Positions 48,159-61,438 of a stretch of DNA of 64,000 nucleotides are shown here, piece by piece. Each line of letters begins with the position of its first letter. The first letter of the stretch is position 1. Both the position numbers and the translations under genes were made by a program. Source of the stretch: Geosiphon pyriformis (Eukaryota; Glomeromycota; Glomeromycetes; Archaeosporales; Geosiphonaceae); NCBI GenBank assembly GCA_016748015.1, contig JAAOMT010000572.1:161650-225649 (forward strand), written 5' to 3'. A model generated the notes under the pieces. The model was given only the letters and a program-made list of their open reading frames with translations. It made no database searches and was not told where the DNA came from.

Positions 48159-48530
48159 ATGAAAAAAAAACTGCCACTAGTCTATTGGTTCTATAAAATT
48201 GGTGAACAACTAAGATTGAATATACTATATAAAAACTTTAACTGTCAGATATTCAACAAAGTGGTTTTTAAACAAGTAGAAGAATTCATAGAAAGAAGCA
48301 ACCTAATATTAAATTACAAAGCAGTATACTACTTATATTCAGCATTTAAATACTGTCTAGCTGTACTACTAAATAGTTTATTAACAACTATTATAGTTAA
48401 CAACATAGAACAAATAATGAATAGACAATTTGGAGACCTACAAAAAGCAATACTTAATGCTACAATTGAATATTATACAGAAAACACAGATTTGATAAAT
48501 ACATACAATTTTGCAGAAGCTCAATTCTAA
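48159..48530 (+). pseudogene. C-terminal extension of element B, open
   Basis: A 123-codon frame matching the family A extension: NYKAVYYLYSAFKYCLAVLL against AIYWLYTRFQDRPEILL, and VNNIEQIMNRQFGDLQKAI against INQIEKITNTQFENLQ. The matched spacing shows the module is shared by two Gypsy families. It stops 13 bp before the LTR. Function unknown. Confidence 0.6.
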
Positions 48531-48543
48531 AAAAGAGGAATAA
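48531..48543 (+). promoter_or_regulatory. Polypurine tract of element B
   Basis: AAAAGAGGAATAA directly before the LTR start, equivalent to the tracts of A0 and A2. Confidence 0.6.
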
Positions 48544-49552
48544 TATTATCCAAATAGAAAAACCAATCCAAAATTATAGAAAAAACATGACCAAAAATGT
48601 GATGACATAAAATAATACAGGATAATACAAAAGAACACAGAATAACATGTAATAACTCAAGATAACATAATACAAAACTTGATTACATGTTATAACATGA
48701 AATAACTAGTTAAAACATAAAATAACTAGTAATAACATAGAAAAATAAAGCAATAACAGAAATAACAAAATAATAGCTAGCAAGAATGAAACAATTAAAA
48801 AGCAATCCTATAAAACAAAAAATATATAAAAATAAGTAATTATAGAAGCTAAAAAAGATAGACAAGAATTAATTTCTTTTTTTTATAATTATTACATCTT
48901 ATGCAAAATAAAAAATCTATTTAAAATCTTAAATTATCAATATATAGTCATTAATTATCTTATGTTTTCTTTAAACTAATCATTGTTTTGTACTTTTGTT
49001 CTAGAACAGATGCTTTTAACATAAACATCTTAAACTATTAATGACTTGGACCAATCACTCTTAATTATTGTAATTGATAATACTAATTTATTTTCTTTTA
49101 TTTTTATTTTTATTTTTTTTTATTTTTTATTTTATTTTTTATTTTATTTTTTCTTGTAAAGTGACAACATAGAAAAATTAATTGTCTAAGAATAAACTTT
49201 ATAATAGCCTGGTAAAAAAGAGAAGCTTCTCCTAAGTTTAGATATTAATATTATCTTGGTAGCTTACCAGAAAAGTAAAAAGACATCACCAAATCCTAAC
49301 AATTGTGCTTATTAGCTTGGAGAAGATAGCTTACATTTACATACAAAAAGTTGTAATACCATAAAACATTTCTTTGTGTTTTATAACCAAAAAACTCTAT
49401 GGGTAAATTCATCTCCAGCAAAAGACTTTTAAAGACTAATAAACTAAATACAACAAATAAACAGACTTATAAAAACTCTTTAAAGCTCCCTTCAAACTAA
49501 AAGTCAGAACACCAAATGTTATTATTATATCTTATTAAGTTTACCCATAATA
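48544..49552 (+). repeat. 3' LTR of element B
   Basis: About 1009 bp, starting TATTATCCAAATAG (from TGTTACCC, as at 33042). The end is set by the TCAT duplication and by the LINE resuming at 49557; it reads CCCATAATA, consistent with a decayed TAACA. The TAACA/TGTTA ends are recognisable only after allowing C-to-T changes. Confidence 0.7.
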
Positions 49553-49899
49553 TCATACACTAAATACAGCATGCTTTTTTGTTAATCCTTCTATAATTAT
49601 ATTGACCATAAATTTAATTTTACTTGGCTCCAAAATCAATTTATTATCTACAATCAGATAGTTAAAGACAACTTTTCAAAAAGATCTATTTAAAACACTC
49701 TTGATTATTTTATCTTTATTAAAACAAAAGTTTTCTATCTATTTATTTATAGCTTTCCTAATTGAATCATTTTTAACAACTCTAAACTCATAATATTTGG
49801 ACTTTTGGTAACTTTTTTTAATTTTTAACAGATAAATTTAAATTATTTGTACACTTATACTATTATTAAATATTACATATGCTTTGGTTACTTCTTTTA

Positions 49900-51010
49900 T
49901 ATCAATAGTAAACCAAGTATTAAAGAGGCAAACAGTATTCAAACATTGATTTAAACCTATACTTTACAAGTTTTGATACCAACAACTTCAACTTGAAAAA
50001 TCTTGATAAAAACTTATTTCTAAAACAGTCAAATTCACTAAATTATAGCTTAAAAAACACTTTATTAACAGAGCTGACCACAACATCTTTCAGAACTTTT
50101 CACATAATATCCAAATTATCACAATTTTTTGTATTATTAAAACAAAGCAATAAGCTTGAAAATTTGTCTAAAGAGCACTCTTTAAACTAAGACCACTTGT
50201 CAGCACCAGCATCTTTAATTTTAAACTTTCATCTATTTTTATTTGTCTGTTTATGTTTTATATTAAGATAAACATTCAGAAGACCACTTAAACCAACTGC
50301 AATTGAAACAGCTCTGTGATTAATATCAAAGAATTCAAAAACAGAATCAATTTCATGACCAGTGATAACAGATACCAGACTTTGGTTTACAAAAATAAAG
50401 CTAATGACTTTTTCAACATCTTTAAAATTGCCTTAAGTAGAAATCTTAACCAAAGAATGTTTACCAAATAAATTGACCAGACCCAAATTCAAACAAAACC
50501 TAAAACTTGCATTTTTTTTAAACCTATTTTTATTGAAATCTCTATTTAAGACAACAAAACTTCTAGAATTGACTGCCTTAGCTATAAAAAAGTTAACTTC
50601 TGAAGCAAAATTGAACCTAATCTCAGCAGAAACACTAGCATATAAACCCAGAATTAAAACTAAAAGCTTGTTTTTAAAAAAAAGCCATATCAAAATAATC
50701 TAACCAAGAACTTTCTCAATCTTAAAAACATAATACACAATAAAATTGCTCATGATAATTGCTACTCTAGTACCAAAAAACTTCTTGTTCAAACCAGACA
50801 AGAAGATTTTTATCTCATTAAACTTGTTTATAATCTATAGTCTAATACTAAATCTTAACTTTGTTTTTATAATAATTAAAACTGTATTCTCTGATTTTTT
50901 GTGTTAGCAAACAAGGTTTTCCTGCTTTGTAAAGACATTAATATTCTGAACATTGTATGTAGTAATCTTCCAGACCAATTCACTTATTAATAAAAGAAGA
51001 TACCAAAGAA
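49900..51010 (-). pseudogene. LINE ORF2 endonuclease part, decayed
   Basis: Open part 50693-50433 reads LVLILGLYASVSAEIRFNFA and FVVLNRDFNKNRFKKNASF, then LGLVNLFGKHSLVK. The better copy at 61.8 kb has VLGGDFNEDGSRKSASF; the catalytic GDFNED box is thus RDFNKN here. Frameshifts and stops flank it. Confidence 0.75.
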
Positions 51011-51019
51011 CTTGGATTA

Positions 51020-52840
51020 GCACACAACTAATCTAACTTCACTAAAACTAAACTAACAGAGGCTTTAAGAATTACCAATTTTGACTTTAAGCATCCTACT
51101 TTAGTAGTCAAAACTTTCAACCTACTCAGACCCAAAGCTGAGACACCAGAAAAAATAAGAAAAAAATGCAAAGACATCAACTTAGAACCATCTAAAATCA
51201 TATTTAAACCCAAATTCAAATTGGCAGCCATTAAGGTAATCAAGACATAAAAAAAAAAGAGAAAAACCAGAGACACCAATTCTATATTGTTGAGTTTGTA
51301 CACTAAGCCAAAAATTTAATCTATTAAAAGCTCCAAAGAGTATTCTAAAGAGACCAAACAAGCATTTAAAAATAAGATATTAGTTGAAATGGAAAGAAAA
51401 CTATCACCCAAACCTAAGACATTAGGAGAAAAAAAACCAGAACCAAAACTAAAACAAATACTACCAGAAAAACCAGCAAATGAGACCACTTGGGCCAAAA
51501 ATTTGCCATTAAAGACAGCAGGATGAAAAATTAGAACACTTTTTTTTTGTACAACTTGGCAAGCTGAAAGCAATTTTTCTCAAAAGCAGCTCTTTTATAG
51601 GGTTTTTTAGAAAATAGCAGAACAAACACACCTAATATATCATACACTCACATTTTTCACAACAAACCAAATCCAATCTAGCTCAAAAGAGCTTTATTTT
51701 ACCAAAAATTGGCTCTATACAAAAAACAGATTCCAATTTCTCATCAAAGTCAAAGCCAACTACAGCATAGCAAATCTTATTACCAGTTTTCAAAGATTAA
51801 TTTATGATGCAGGTTTTCTTACCAGTTCTTTTCAAAAGAATTCTAAGATTATAAGCCATTGTTCTCATAGACAAAGTAAATAAAAGCACTATAAATTGAT
51901 TTTTAGATGTCCAAATCTTATGATTTTTCACAGTTTTGATTATATGCACAGAATTTTTCCTGATTAAAAATGATTATCTAGCCACCAACTGATTAGTCTA
52001 ACTTGATTCAATAAATTCTACCACAGCTTTTTGCCATAGTCTAATAAGTTGTAATCAGATCAATACTACTTAACCAAACTTGGACAAAGCTGCAATAATT
52101 ATTTCCTTAGACATATTCATGAGAATTTTTTTAATTATTATGATCTGATCTAAATGAATTTTTTGTTTTTTAAGATTGCTGTTTACTTTAATATCTTTAT
52201 TTTCAGCCAATAATGCAGTCTTATCCATGCTTTCCTCTAAAGTAAACTTAATCTAATAATCTCTTCAAATTTTAAGGAAATAGTGGCTTTCTTAAAACTA
52301 TTAACAATTGAAAATAATTTTCTAATTAACTGAGTTTTTATCATCACCAATTTGCCTTCTACAGCAGAGAGATTAATGTCCAAAGCAAATAACTTTTTAA
52401 TAGACATCTCTATTTAAGATTTGACAATTTTTGAATTGATTTATTTTCTATTTAGAGAGATAGACAAGTAAAAAGAGAAAAAGATTTTATCATTATCTAT
52501 ATCAAAATTTAGAAAACTAAGTAGAAAACCAAAACCAGCTTTAATATTGATATGTTTAGCTTTAGAAATAATAGCAGCCAAGTTCAAGAGAGACCCATTA
52601 TTAATACCAAACATATTGATATTTTTATCATTATTAGACAAGCTATCTACATTAGAAAACATATTATTATTAGACTCAGATTTGATTAAAAAAATATTTT
52701 TCTCATTACCAAAATGTTTGACATTTTTAAGAACAACTTTTTTTTTTGTGAAAAAAAATCACCAATAGAATCATAAAAAGCACCTTTAAATAGTTTTTTT
52801 TAGACATATTGCTAGTCAAAACAGTTTTTAACTTCATGAA
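51020..52840 (-). pseudogene. LINE ORF1 (gag-like), decayed
   Basis: Broken frames recall the RNA-binding ORF1 of this LINE family: MSKKNYLK and KKKVVLKNVKHFGNEKN near 52810-52700, SLSNNDKNINMFGINNGSLL, and further down GLYASVSAE-type transitions into ORF2. Open parts lie at 52662-52441, 51573-51316 and 51303-51028. Acidic residues expected in the family are often Asn or Lys here, as G-to-A change would give. Confidence 0.65.
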
Positions 52841-52968
52841 AAAAAGGTTATTAAATAAAAAAATATTGAAATAAACTAATAAAAAAAACAAAAAACTTCT
52901 ATTTCAAAAATGAGTTCTTTAAGAATTATTTAAATATAGAAGAAAAAAAAGTTTTTTTTAATTAAATT

Positions 52969-55900
52969 AAATATAAAAAATTTTAACAAATTAAAAAATA
53001 CTAATAAAAATTAAGAAACAATATATATAATTTGATAATAATAGGTTTTATTATGTTTGAAATTTTTATATACTCTTATTTATACAGTTTAATATTTTAA
53101 ATCTGTAATTATTATTTAGAAATAATTATCAAAAAATTTAATTAATTAATTTATATTTAATTATATTGATCATTGAAATTAATAATATACAATTATAATT
53201 CTAAATTTAACTATTTAAATCTAATTATATAAATTATTAACTCTTAAAAAAATAACATATTAAATAAATTTATAATTAAATTAATTAATTTAATATATAT
53301 AAATACTTAAAATAATTTTATAATAATATGTAAATTTTATGTAATTTAATTATATATACAGCCTTTTTGTAAGTTAAAAAAAAATTAATTTTTTTTTATA
53401 ATTTTATAATAAACAATTAGTTATTATATATATATATATATATATATATTAAGTTTTAAATACTTTTTATTAATTTTTTAAGTATATAATAAATTTTTAT
53501 TAACATATAAGATTCTATTATTTTATGTTTTTTAATTACATATTATTTATATTTTATTTTATATTTTATTTTAATAAACAAATCATAAAATTATTATTTA
53601 ATCTTGTTTTTATTAAATATTAATCAAATAATAAAAATTATTATATTATTAGCAACATAATTTTAATAATATTAATTTAATTAATTAAATATTTTAATTA
53701 TATTTTTTTTATAAATTTTTTAATAATTCTTTTATCTTTATTTTTAAAACTAAAGTTTTAAATATTACATATTTTAATAATTAATTGAAAAAATTTTGAT
53801 TATATTTTAATTGATTAATTTTAATTTTTAATTGATTATATTACTTGTGTTTTTATAAAATTTAATTATTATTTTTTTTAAGACTGGTTTTTGTCTAAAA
53901 TAAATAGTAATAATAATATTTTTTTTATTTTAACAATTTATTTATTATTATCTTTACTTTTTTAAATATTAAAATAATTTTTACAATTATATATATATTA
54001 TAATTAATAGTCATATATATGATTATATGTATTGCTTGAAAAAAATATTGTATTGCTAAAAAATTCTTAAATTTATGCTTTTTTTTAATAATAATACAAA
54101 AAAGTTTTAAGATAAAAAAAATCTGTTTTCTATAATAACTATTTCTAATAATTTTGCTGGTTTTTTAGTTAATGTTTAAAAACTTTATTGGTTTTAAAAC
54201 TAAGATAAAATTTAATAACATAAATAAAAATAAAATTAGTGTTATTAAAGTATTTTTTTAAATAAAATATTTGTAAATTTATAATTATATTATAATAAAT
54301 ATTTGGTTTTAATATTAGAAATAGTATTAAGAAAACTAAATTATTTTTTAATAAATATATTTTTAATAATTAAAACTTAATAAATTGAATTTACTTTTTG
54401 CTTATTTTAATTTAACTTAATTAATATTTTAATTTATTTAAATAATTAGTCATATATAAAAAATATGTAAAATATATTTAATTTAAGTTATTTAGTTTGA
54501 TATATATATTTAGACATATTTTATTAAACTTAAAAAAAATACAAATTAAAAAAAATTGTATTAGTAATTATTTTTTTTAATACTATTAATATTTTAAATT
54601 GTTTTTTTAATTACAAATTTTTGGATTTGCAAATTTTTAATTTCAAAATATTTTTTACAGTTCTTTATTAAGTTAAAAATCAATTTAGTAAACAATTTTT
54701 TAATTAGTATTATAAAAATTTTTATAGATTATAATATTTTTTTTACAAATAATTTACTTAATATATTTTATAATATTAACAATATTTTAATATTAATTAT
54801 CTTAGAGACTTTTTTGTATTATAAAGTAGTTAACTTATTAAAACAATTTAGAATAATTTTTAATAACAGATTTTTAAATAAACATAACAATATTTTAAAT
54901 TAAAAAACTTTTTACTATTAAAAAAATTAAATTTAAGAAATTTTATATCTTTTTTGTTTAAATTAATTTTTGATTTTATGTATGTTGACAGTTTTGTTAC
55001 TGTTAATTTTTTTTTATTTAATAATTATTAACTATAAAATATTTTTGATTTAAGTGATTTTTTTAAATTAAAGAAATATTTATAGAAAACACAATTAAAT
55101 ATTATTAATATTTTTACAAATAAATTTTTAAAATTTTCAGCTTATTTAAAATAAGTGGTCTTTTTTATAAATCTTAATTTGAATATTAAAATTGAAATTT
55201 ATGGTTTGGTTTTTTTAATATTAATTAAATTACATATTATTATATTAACTTTTAAATATATTTTAGTTTTATAATAAAATAATAATTAATTTAAATAGTT
55301 AAGTTATTTAGATATATATTTTTTTAAATTAAGTTTAATTTCACTTAATCTTTATAACTATTATTAAAGAAAAAAATAAGATATTATTAATTTAATCTAT
55401 AATAAAAAAATTTTAATTATTTAATTAAAAATCAAAAATTATTTTAGCATTAAAAAAATAATTAAATTAATATGTTAATTAATAAAACTGCTTTATTACT
55501 TTATTTTATTTTGTTAATATTTAAAAACAATATATTTTGGTAAATAAAATTGTAATTTCTGATAAAATTTATTATTTTATTTATAATATATATAGAGTTA
55601 TCTATTGTGCTTAATAAAAAGCTAAGTCTAATTTATTAGTAGTTAATAGTTTATTAATTAAAGATATAAATTAAGTTTATATTTTAATAATATAATATTT
55701 TAATTTATATATACTGTTTAGTTTTATAAATAAATATTTGCTAATTTGTATATTATTACAAAAGTATTTTTAATATATTAATTGTTAATATTTTGGTTTA
55801 ATTATAATTAATTTCTTATAAGTTTTTTAATTTTAATTGTATAATAATGCTAATATTATAATAAAAACTTTCTGTAAATATTATAATATAAGTTTTTTTT

Positions 55901-56558
55901 TAAATCTTAATTATTATTATATATTTATGTATTTTATTTTAAAAACTAATCTGAAATTTATTTACTACTATTAAAGTTTTTTTTAAAGTTATTCTTACAA
56001 TTACTTAAAGTATTTTTTCAATCTAAAAACATAAAATATTAATAATTTTTTTTAATTTTACAATAAAATTTTAATTAATTAATAATAATATAAATAATTT
56101 TAATTAGAAATAATTTTTTTAATTAATTAAAAATTTATTTTAATAATAAATGATATAAAATAATTAATATAAAAAATGAAAAATTTTTTTTAATATTAAA
56201 ATTACTATATATATATTTGTAGTTTTATAAGAAAATATTTTATTTTTAATATTTTAATATAGTATTTATTATTATTATACTATTATAATTTAATTAACAA
56301 ACTAATTGATAACAAGAAAAAACAGTATTATATTATTATAAATTAAGTAATAAGTTAATAAATAACAAGATAAAACAAAATTGTATAATAATAAAAATAA
56401 TAATTAAAGAAAAATTCAACTTTAAAAAGTAAATTAAATTAATATGAATTTTATATATAAGATCAGTTTTATAAATATTTTAATTATTATTCTTTCTAAA
56501 AAGTAACAAAAAAATCTAAAAATAAAGAAATAGTTTATATTATTAACAAAAAATAATA
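52969..56558. other. A+T desert, no gene seen
   Basis: About 3.6 kb of nearly pure A+T with short AT dinucleotide arrays (for example 53430-53450). No open frame of interest and no recognisable element. Confidence 0.6.
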
Positions 56559-57178
56559 CATTGGTATAATTTTTTTTTTTTTTTAACACATTTAATGAGT
56601 GTAGTCCAATCACTATTTAGTACATAGAGCCAAACTAAGAGACTTAAACTAAACATGACTCATGTACTTTCTACATGTGGCTAGCCACTCAGGCCAGACA
56701 AGACAACACTACACACTTATAATAACTCACACACTGCCACCCAGACCAGAAAAGAAACAATAAAGCTTCCGATGACCAAAGCTAACAGTAAAAAAATTGG
56801 CCACGCCAAGCAATCTTACAATACTATCAGACAAAACTGAAGACACACCACAAGAGAGCCCAGAAACAATACCACCATCACAAACTAGACCAGCCCTTTT
56901 CATTACCACTCAGTGGCTGGCCCTAGCCAACCATGCTTTAGCACGATATAACTTAACCATGAACCTAACATAATCAACAATCTGAGTAGCTGCCACCTTC
57001 CTATCCTCAAAAATACTGCAAGCTTTTTTATACCACTCCCCCAGCACAAACCCTTTGCAAACCAAAGTGTACAACCCAACATCAAAGAAACATTGAGACA
57101 AAACTCGCAACATGGCAGAATCAGGGGAACTGCCAGCCAAAGCTGACCAATGGGCAGAAGCCTCATTGGTATAATTTT
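56559..57178 (-). mobile_element. 5'-truncated LINE insertion with poly(A) tail and 15-bp duplication
   Basis: A GC-richer island of about 590 bp in the desert, flanked by CATTGGTATAATTTT at 56559-56573 and 57164-57178. On the minus strand it ends in an A-run of about 15. It carries the end of LINE ORF2 (57163-56910: AGSSPDSAMLRVLSQCFFDV, then FVLGEWYKKACSIFEDRKVA, ending RASH and TGA) plus a 3' untranslated region shared with 29885-30010. A second frame (RAGLVCDGGIVSGLSCGV) follows the TGA. Truncated target-primed insertion explains all of this. Confidence 0.88.
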
Positions 57179-58570
57179 ATGCTTCATATTAAAACTTTTA
57201 AAATTTAATATTATATATTAATTATATTTTTTAGTAATATTTATTTAATAATCTTTAAAATTAGCAATTTTAAATAAATACCAATAAGTAATTTTTTATT
57301 ATAAAGATATTTAAATACTTTAAAAGAATTTAAAAAAAAAAATAAGTAAATTAAAAAAAATTGAATATTTTAAAAATGATTTTTATTATTTTAATTTATA
57401 TATATTTTATATATTAGAACATGTTTTTTTAAAACTAAGAAATATATTGTTTATATAATTATTTAAAATAATTAATAACTAGTTTAGTAATTAAATTAAT
57501 GATTATTTTTTAAAAATAAGATAATTAACTATATAATATTAATAACTAATACATATATTAATTAATAAAAATTATAATTTTTAATCATAATATTAATTTT
57601 TTTAAAGAAATTAAGCTTTGGTAAAATTAAATTATTTATAATGTATTCTAATTAAAAAGTTTTATCTAATTTAAAATTAATTAGTTTGGTAAAATTTTTT
57701 ATTAATAAGATATACAAGATTTAAAATAAAATAAATTTTATATTTAAAAAACTAAATTTTTGTATAAAAGTTTTGGTTTTTTTAATAATAGTCAAATCTT
57801 TTAGAATATTTAACTATATAATACCCAAAATTTCTGTTTATATTTTTGAAGATATTTTTTTAAGAGCTTTATATCTTTTATAATTTTATTAAAATAACCA
57901 TAAAGCTTTAATTATTTTTTATATGATAAGTTTTTGTCTATAAACAAAATTTTTTTAATTGTTTTTTTAAATATGTTAAAAAATAATAATATTGTTAAAA
58001 TTATGTATTTAAGCATATATTTATCTATTTTGTTACTAATTTTTTTTAATTGTGGTTTTTTTTAGTTTAATAATAATATATATTCTATTGTTATTAATTA
58101 TAATTTGTTTTTTAATAATTAAAGTAATATTTAGATGGTTTTTAATTTAATACTTATAAAAAATATAGAAAACATTTTAAATGTTTTAATCTAAAAAATA
58201 GTTGTTTATGTTAATTAAAGATATTTCTGTTTTAAAAATAGTATATTTATTTATAATTAAATTTTTATTAATATTTGGATTAATATTATTACAATAGATA
58301 ACTAATCAGATTATTTGTAATATTTTTTAAATTATATGTTATATATAAACTAATTATTAAAAATTATTTTATATTAATCTTATAAAATATAAGAATAATT
58401 TTATTAACTATAAAAAGTTTTTTTTACTAGTTAAAAAACTTATTTTTATAAATATTATTTTTGTCTAAGTAATATTTTAAAATTAGATTATTAATACTTA
58501 AAAAAAGTGTTTTATATGTTTTTTTTCTTGAGTTTTTCTTAAAACTGTTTTATCTTTTTAAAGACAATTA
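57179..58570. other. A+T desert
   Basis: No gene seen. It may contain the decayed C-terminal continuation of the integrase fossil that starts at 58580. Confidence 0.5.
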
Positions 58571-58579
58571 TCTATATTT

Positions 58580-59460
58580 CTACCAATAAATTAAGAATTA
58601 TATCAAGTTTTTTTTGCAAAATATCTTTGTATTTTCTAATATAGTTTCTTTAAAGAATATTGTTTTAATATTAGTTTTTATTAGTAATGTTGTTATTTTT
58701 CTATAAAACAAATAAAAGAGTTCATAATTTATTATGTTATAATTTACAGTTTTATAAATAAACAAAGCTAAGAACAGTATTTTGTTTTATAAATTTGTTT
58801 TTTATTAGTTTTGACCAAAATTTTTCTATTAAAATATTCTATTAAGTTATTTGTTTAAAAGTAATAAAAAGATGAAAATTTATAAAATATTTCTGGTTTT
58901 TTACAAAGTTTTTTAATTAGAGTACTAAAAAAAACTTTTTTTGTATTAAATAAAAGTTTTTTGAAATATTTATAGTAATAAATAATATTTTTATAAATAA
59001 AATTAGCAATAAAGACTGCTGTTTAATTAAATATAACTCTTGTTTCTATTTATTTTATAAAATAGTCAGTAGTTATTATAATATATCTATTATAATTAAG
59101 AGTTATTGTTAAAAATTTAACAACATTAATACCAATTTTATTAAATGGTTAATCAATAAACATTAGATAAATGTTTTCTTTTCTATTGGATTTTTTTTTT
59201 TGGCAAGTATTATAAGTTTTAATATAGTTAGCAATATTTTTTTTAAGATAGACTAATAATAATAAACTAAGATTTTTTAAATTGTTTTTGTTTTTTCAAA
59301 GTATTTAGTTAATAAATTAGTGTACAATTTTTTTTTCTTTAAATTTTATAATTTTCTAAAAATAATTAAAATTTTTTCTGTTTTTTTGTATAATTGGTTC
59401 TAATAAATTAAATAAAAATTTAATTGTTTTTACAAATATTCTTTTTATTGTCAAGTGTAA
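58580..59460 (-). pseudogene. Fossil Ty3/Gypsy integrase
   Basis: Although very A+T-rich, it aligns by eye to the A2 integrase on the same strand. ATAAAATAGTCAGTAGTTAT (59057) corresponds to GTGAGATAATCCATAGCTAC (36202). ACCAATTTTATTAAATGGTT (59131) corresponds to TTCCAATGTGATTGAATGGT (36277). GGCAAGTATTATAAGTTTTA (59202) corresponds to TGACAAGCATCACAATTTTG (36350). No open frame survives. Confidence 0.6.
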
Positions 59461-59563
59461 TTTGGTAAATATTATTTTTTACCCAAAAATTTTATTAAAG
59501 CAGAATAATAAAAACTTCTTTCTCTCCTTCATCCCAAATTCCTAAAAAAGAGTCATAAGTTTT

Positions 59564-61438
59564 TTGAAAAGAAGTTTTTTTACAATTCAGTATAATAAAT
59601 CCAAACCGTTTCTGCTTGATTACAAGACCATTGTTGGTCCCAGTATTGCTGTGATGAAGAAGTCTGCCAAAGGCTTTAGTGCTAATACTGTTAGTAAGAA
59701 CATTGCTTTTAGGAAAAAAAGAAAAAGTGGTGTTCTAAAAGATGGTGCTGCTTAAAAAATGGTTGTGTCTGATAAAGTGGTTGGTGGTTCTTGGGGGTTT
59801 GAGACTGGGGATACCACTGAATCTAACAGTGTGGACATGGAAAAAGAGTTTTTGATCGAGGAAACTAGTGTAGATTATGGAGAAGATGATCTTTTGGAAG
59901 GAAAAAACATTAACCAAATACCCAAAGGGCTTAAGATGGTTACTAAACAAGCTTTGGGTAAACCTCTGGGCAAAATTAATTTTCTGGACAATAATGATGA
60001 TAATGATGATGTTCTGTCAAGTGGTCATTTGGAACTTCCTCCTCCTTTGAAAAATCTGGTTAATGTCCCTGTTCAAAAATCATTTGCTCTGAATATTGGG
60101 TTGAAAAAAGTGACTGGAAAATCCTCTCAAGAAAAACTTTCTGCAGTCAGAAAATTATTTTCAGAGATCAATGGTTTTGGGGGGGCCTCTACTCCCTCAA
60201 AATTTGCTGGAATCATCAGAGTGACATTTACTTCCGAATCGAGCTTGGCGCAGGCTTCAAAAAAGACTGGGGATGCAAAAATCTTGGTTAACACCAATCT
60301 CAAGAAACCAACTGGTCATTCAGATTGGGCTGTGGTGGTAAAGAAAATTCCAGTTGAAACATTGGTTGAGACTGTGCATGCTGCACTTTCTGAATTTGGT
60401 TCTGTTGTGTTAATCAAAATACAATTGGTAGGACTATGGCAAAAGGCAATGGTTGAATTTGCCCAATTGGATCAGGCTGATTTGGTTGCAGCTAGATGGT
60501 TTATCTTGATCGGGAAAGATACTATAAGAGTGGCTAAGGCTAATTCAGACAAGGAATCATGGAACACAAGAGATCAGCATAGCACTTTGCTCTACACACT
60601 ACCAATAGGCACTAATGCACATAATATCTGGGACTTAATTGGTTCTGTAGGTGGAAAAACATGTGTCATCAATTGACACCCTGTTACATATGTTTGGACC
60701 AGATGTGCTATCATCTGTTTTGACTCTGCTACTTTGATTAATACAGTTATGAGAACCACACTTGTCTTGAAGAGCACCAATCTGTATTGGGCTCACCTGA
60801 GTTCTGCTAAGTGTGAAAATTTGGGTCATATATCTCTGGATTGTTCTGTGGGTAAGAAACCTTCTCCTGGTAAACTAGCTCACAGGATATTGTCTGAGGA
60901 TGATAAAAGCAGGCTGGCTTCTATTTATGCAAGCTGCTCTGCTCCAATCTCCTGTCCTGTATCTTTTGGTGGTGTTTCATGGGCCAATATTGTTGGTGGG
61001 TCTTTTTTTTCTCCTCTCTCTGTACGTAATGAATTAGCTTCTTTTGGTTCCTCTTTGGGGATGAAACCTACTCCATTGGTGTCTGTGGAATTAAATGATA
61101 GGTTTGCCACTCTTGAGCGTAGTCTAGCCAGCTTTGTGGAACATGTGGACAAGTTGGCTAAGAGGTTGAACTCACCTGAGCTAATGGTTTTCCAGTCTAG
61201 TCCTGGATGTCAGCCATTGGTAACCCTTTCATTACAGAATCAAGGAGCAAATATAGTGATAAGTGAGAGTTCAGGTGTGGCCACTGGTGGTGAGACTATT
61301 GCAGAAGTGGCAATTTTTGATCCTTCAGTTGTCTCTAAAATGAAGGAAACTTTGTGTAATTTTTCAGTCACAGTTATGGGCCTTTCAGCCAAAATTAACA
61401 ATGCTGGTTTGGTTCCCAATGTTCATTCTTCTCAATAA
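59564..61438 (+). pseudogene. LINE ORF1, one frame with two stops
   Basis: ORF1 of this class binds its own RNA. The frame is continuous from 59564 to 61438 except for TAA at 59753-59755 and TGA at 60674-60676. Features in order: a basic N-terminus (KKSAKGF, RKKRKSG), an acidic linker (NNDDNDD), a conserved block with LSAVRKLFSEINGFGGASTP, a probable RRM-like segment (SDWAVVVKKIPVETL, VVLIKIQLVGLWQKAMVEFA), and a CCHC-like knuckle KCENLGHISLDC whose expected first Cys is Ser (SSAKC). A Ser-rich C-terminus with FATLERSLASFVEHVDKLAK suggests a coiled coil. The TGA fits a CGA-to-TGA change. The ATG used may be at 59564 or further on. Confidence 0.8.

Larger units (their letters stand above)
49557..52956 (-). 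mobile_element. 5' half of the split LINE (ORF1, endonuclease, start of RT)
   Basis: The 5' end near 52956 matches that of the LINE at about 59510 (CTTCTTTCTCTCC-type segment, then AAGAGTCATAAG-like). It ends at 49557 at a point equivalent to about 62880 of that copy (KKVVFNYLIVDNKLILEPSK near 49650 against KKVVLDHLILDNELILESKE), and the other half resumes at 33041. Together the halves make about 6.5 kb, a full-length element. Confidence 0.8.
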
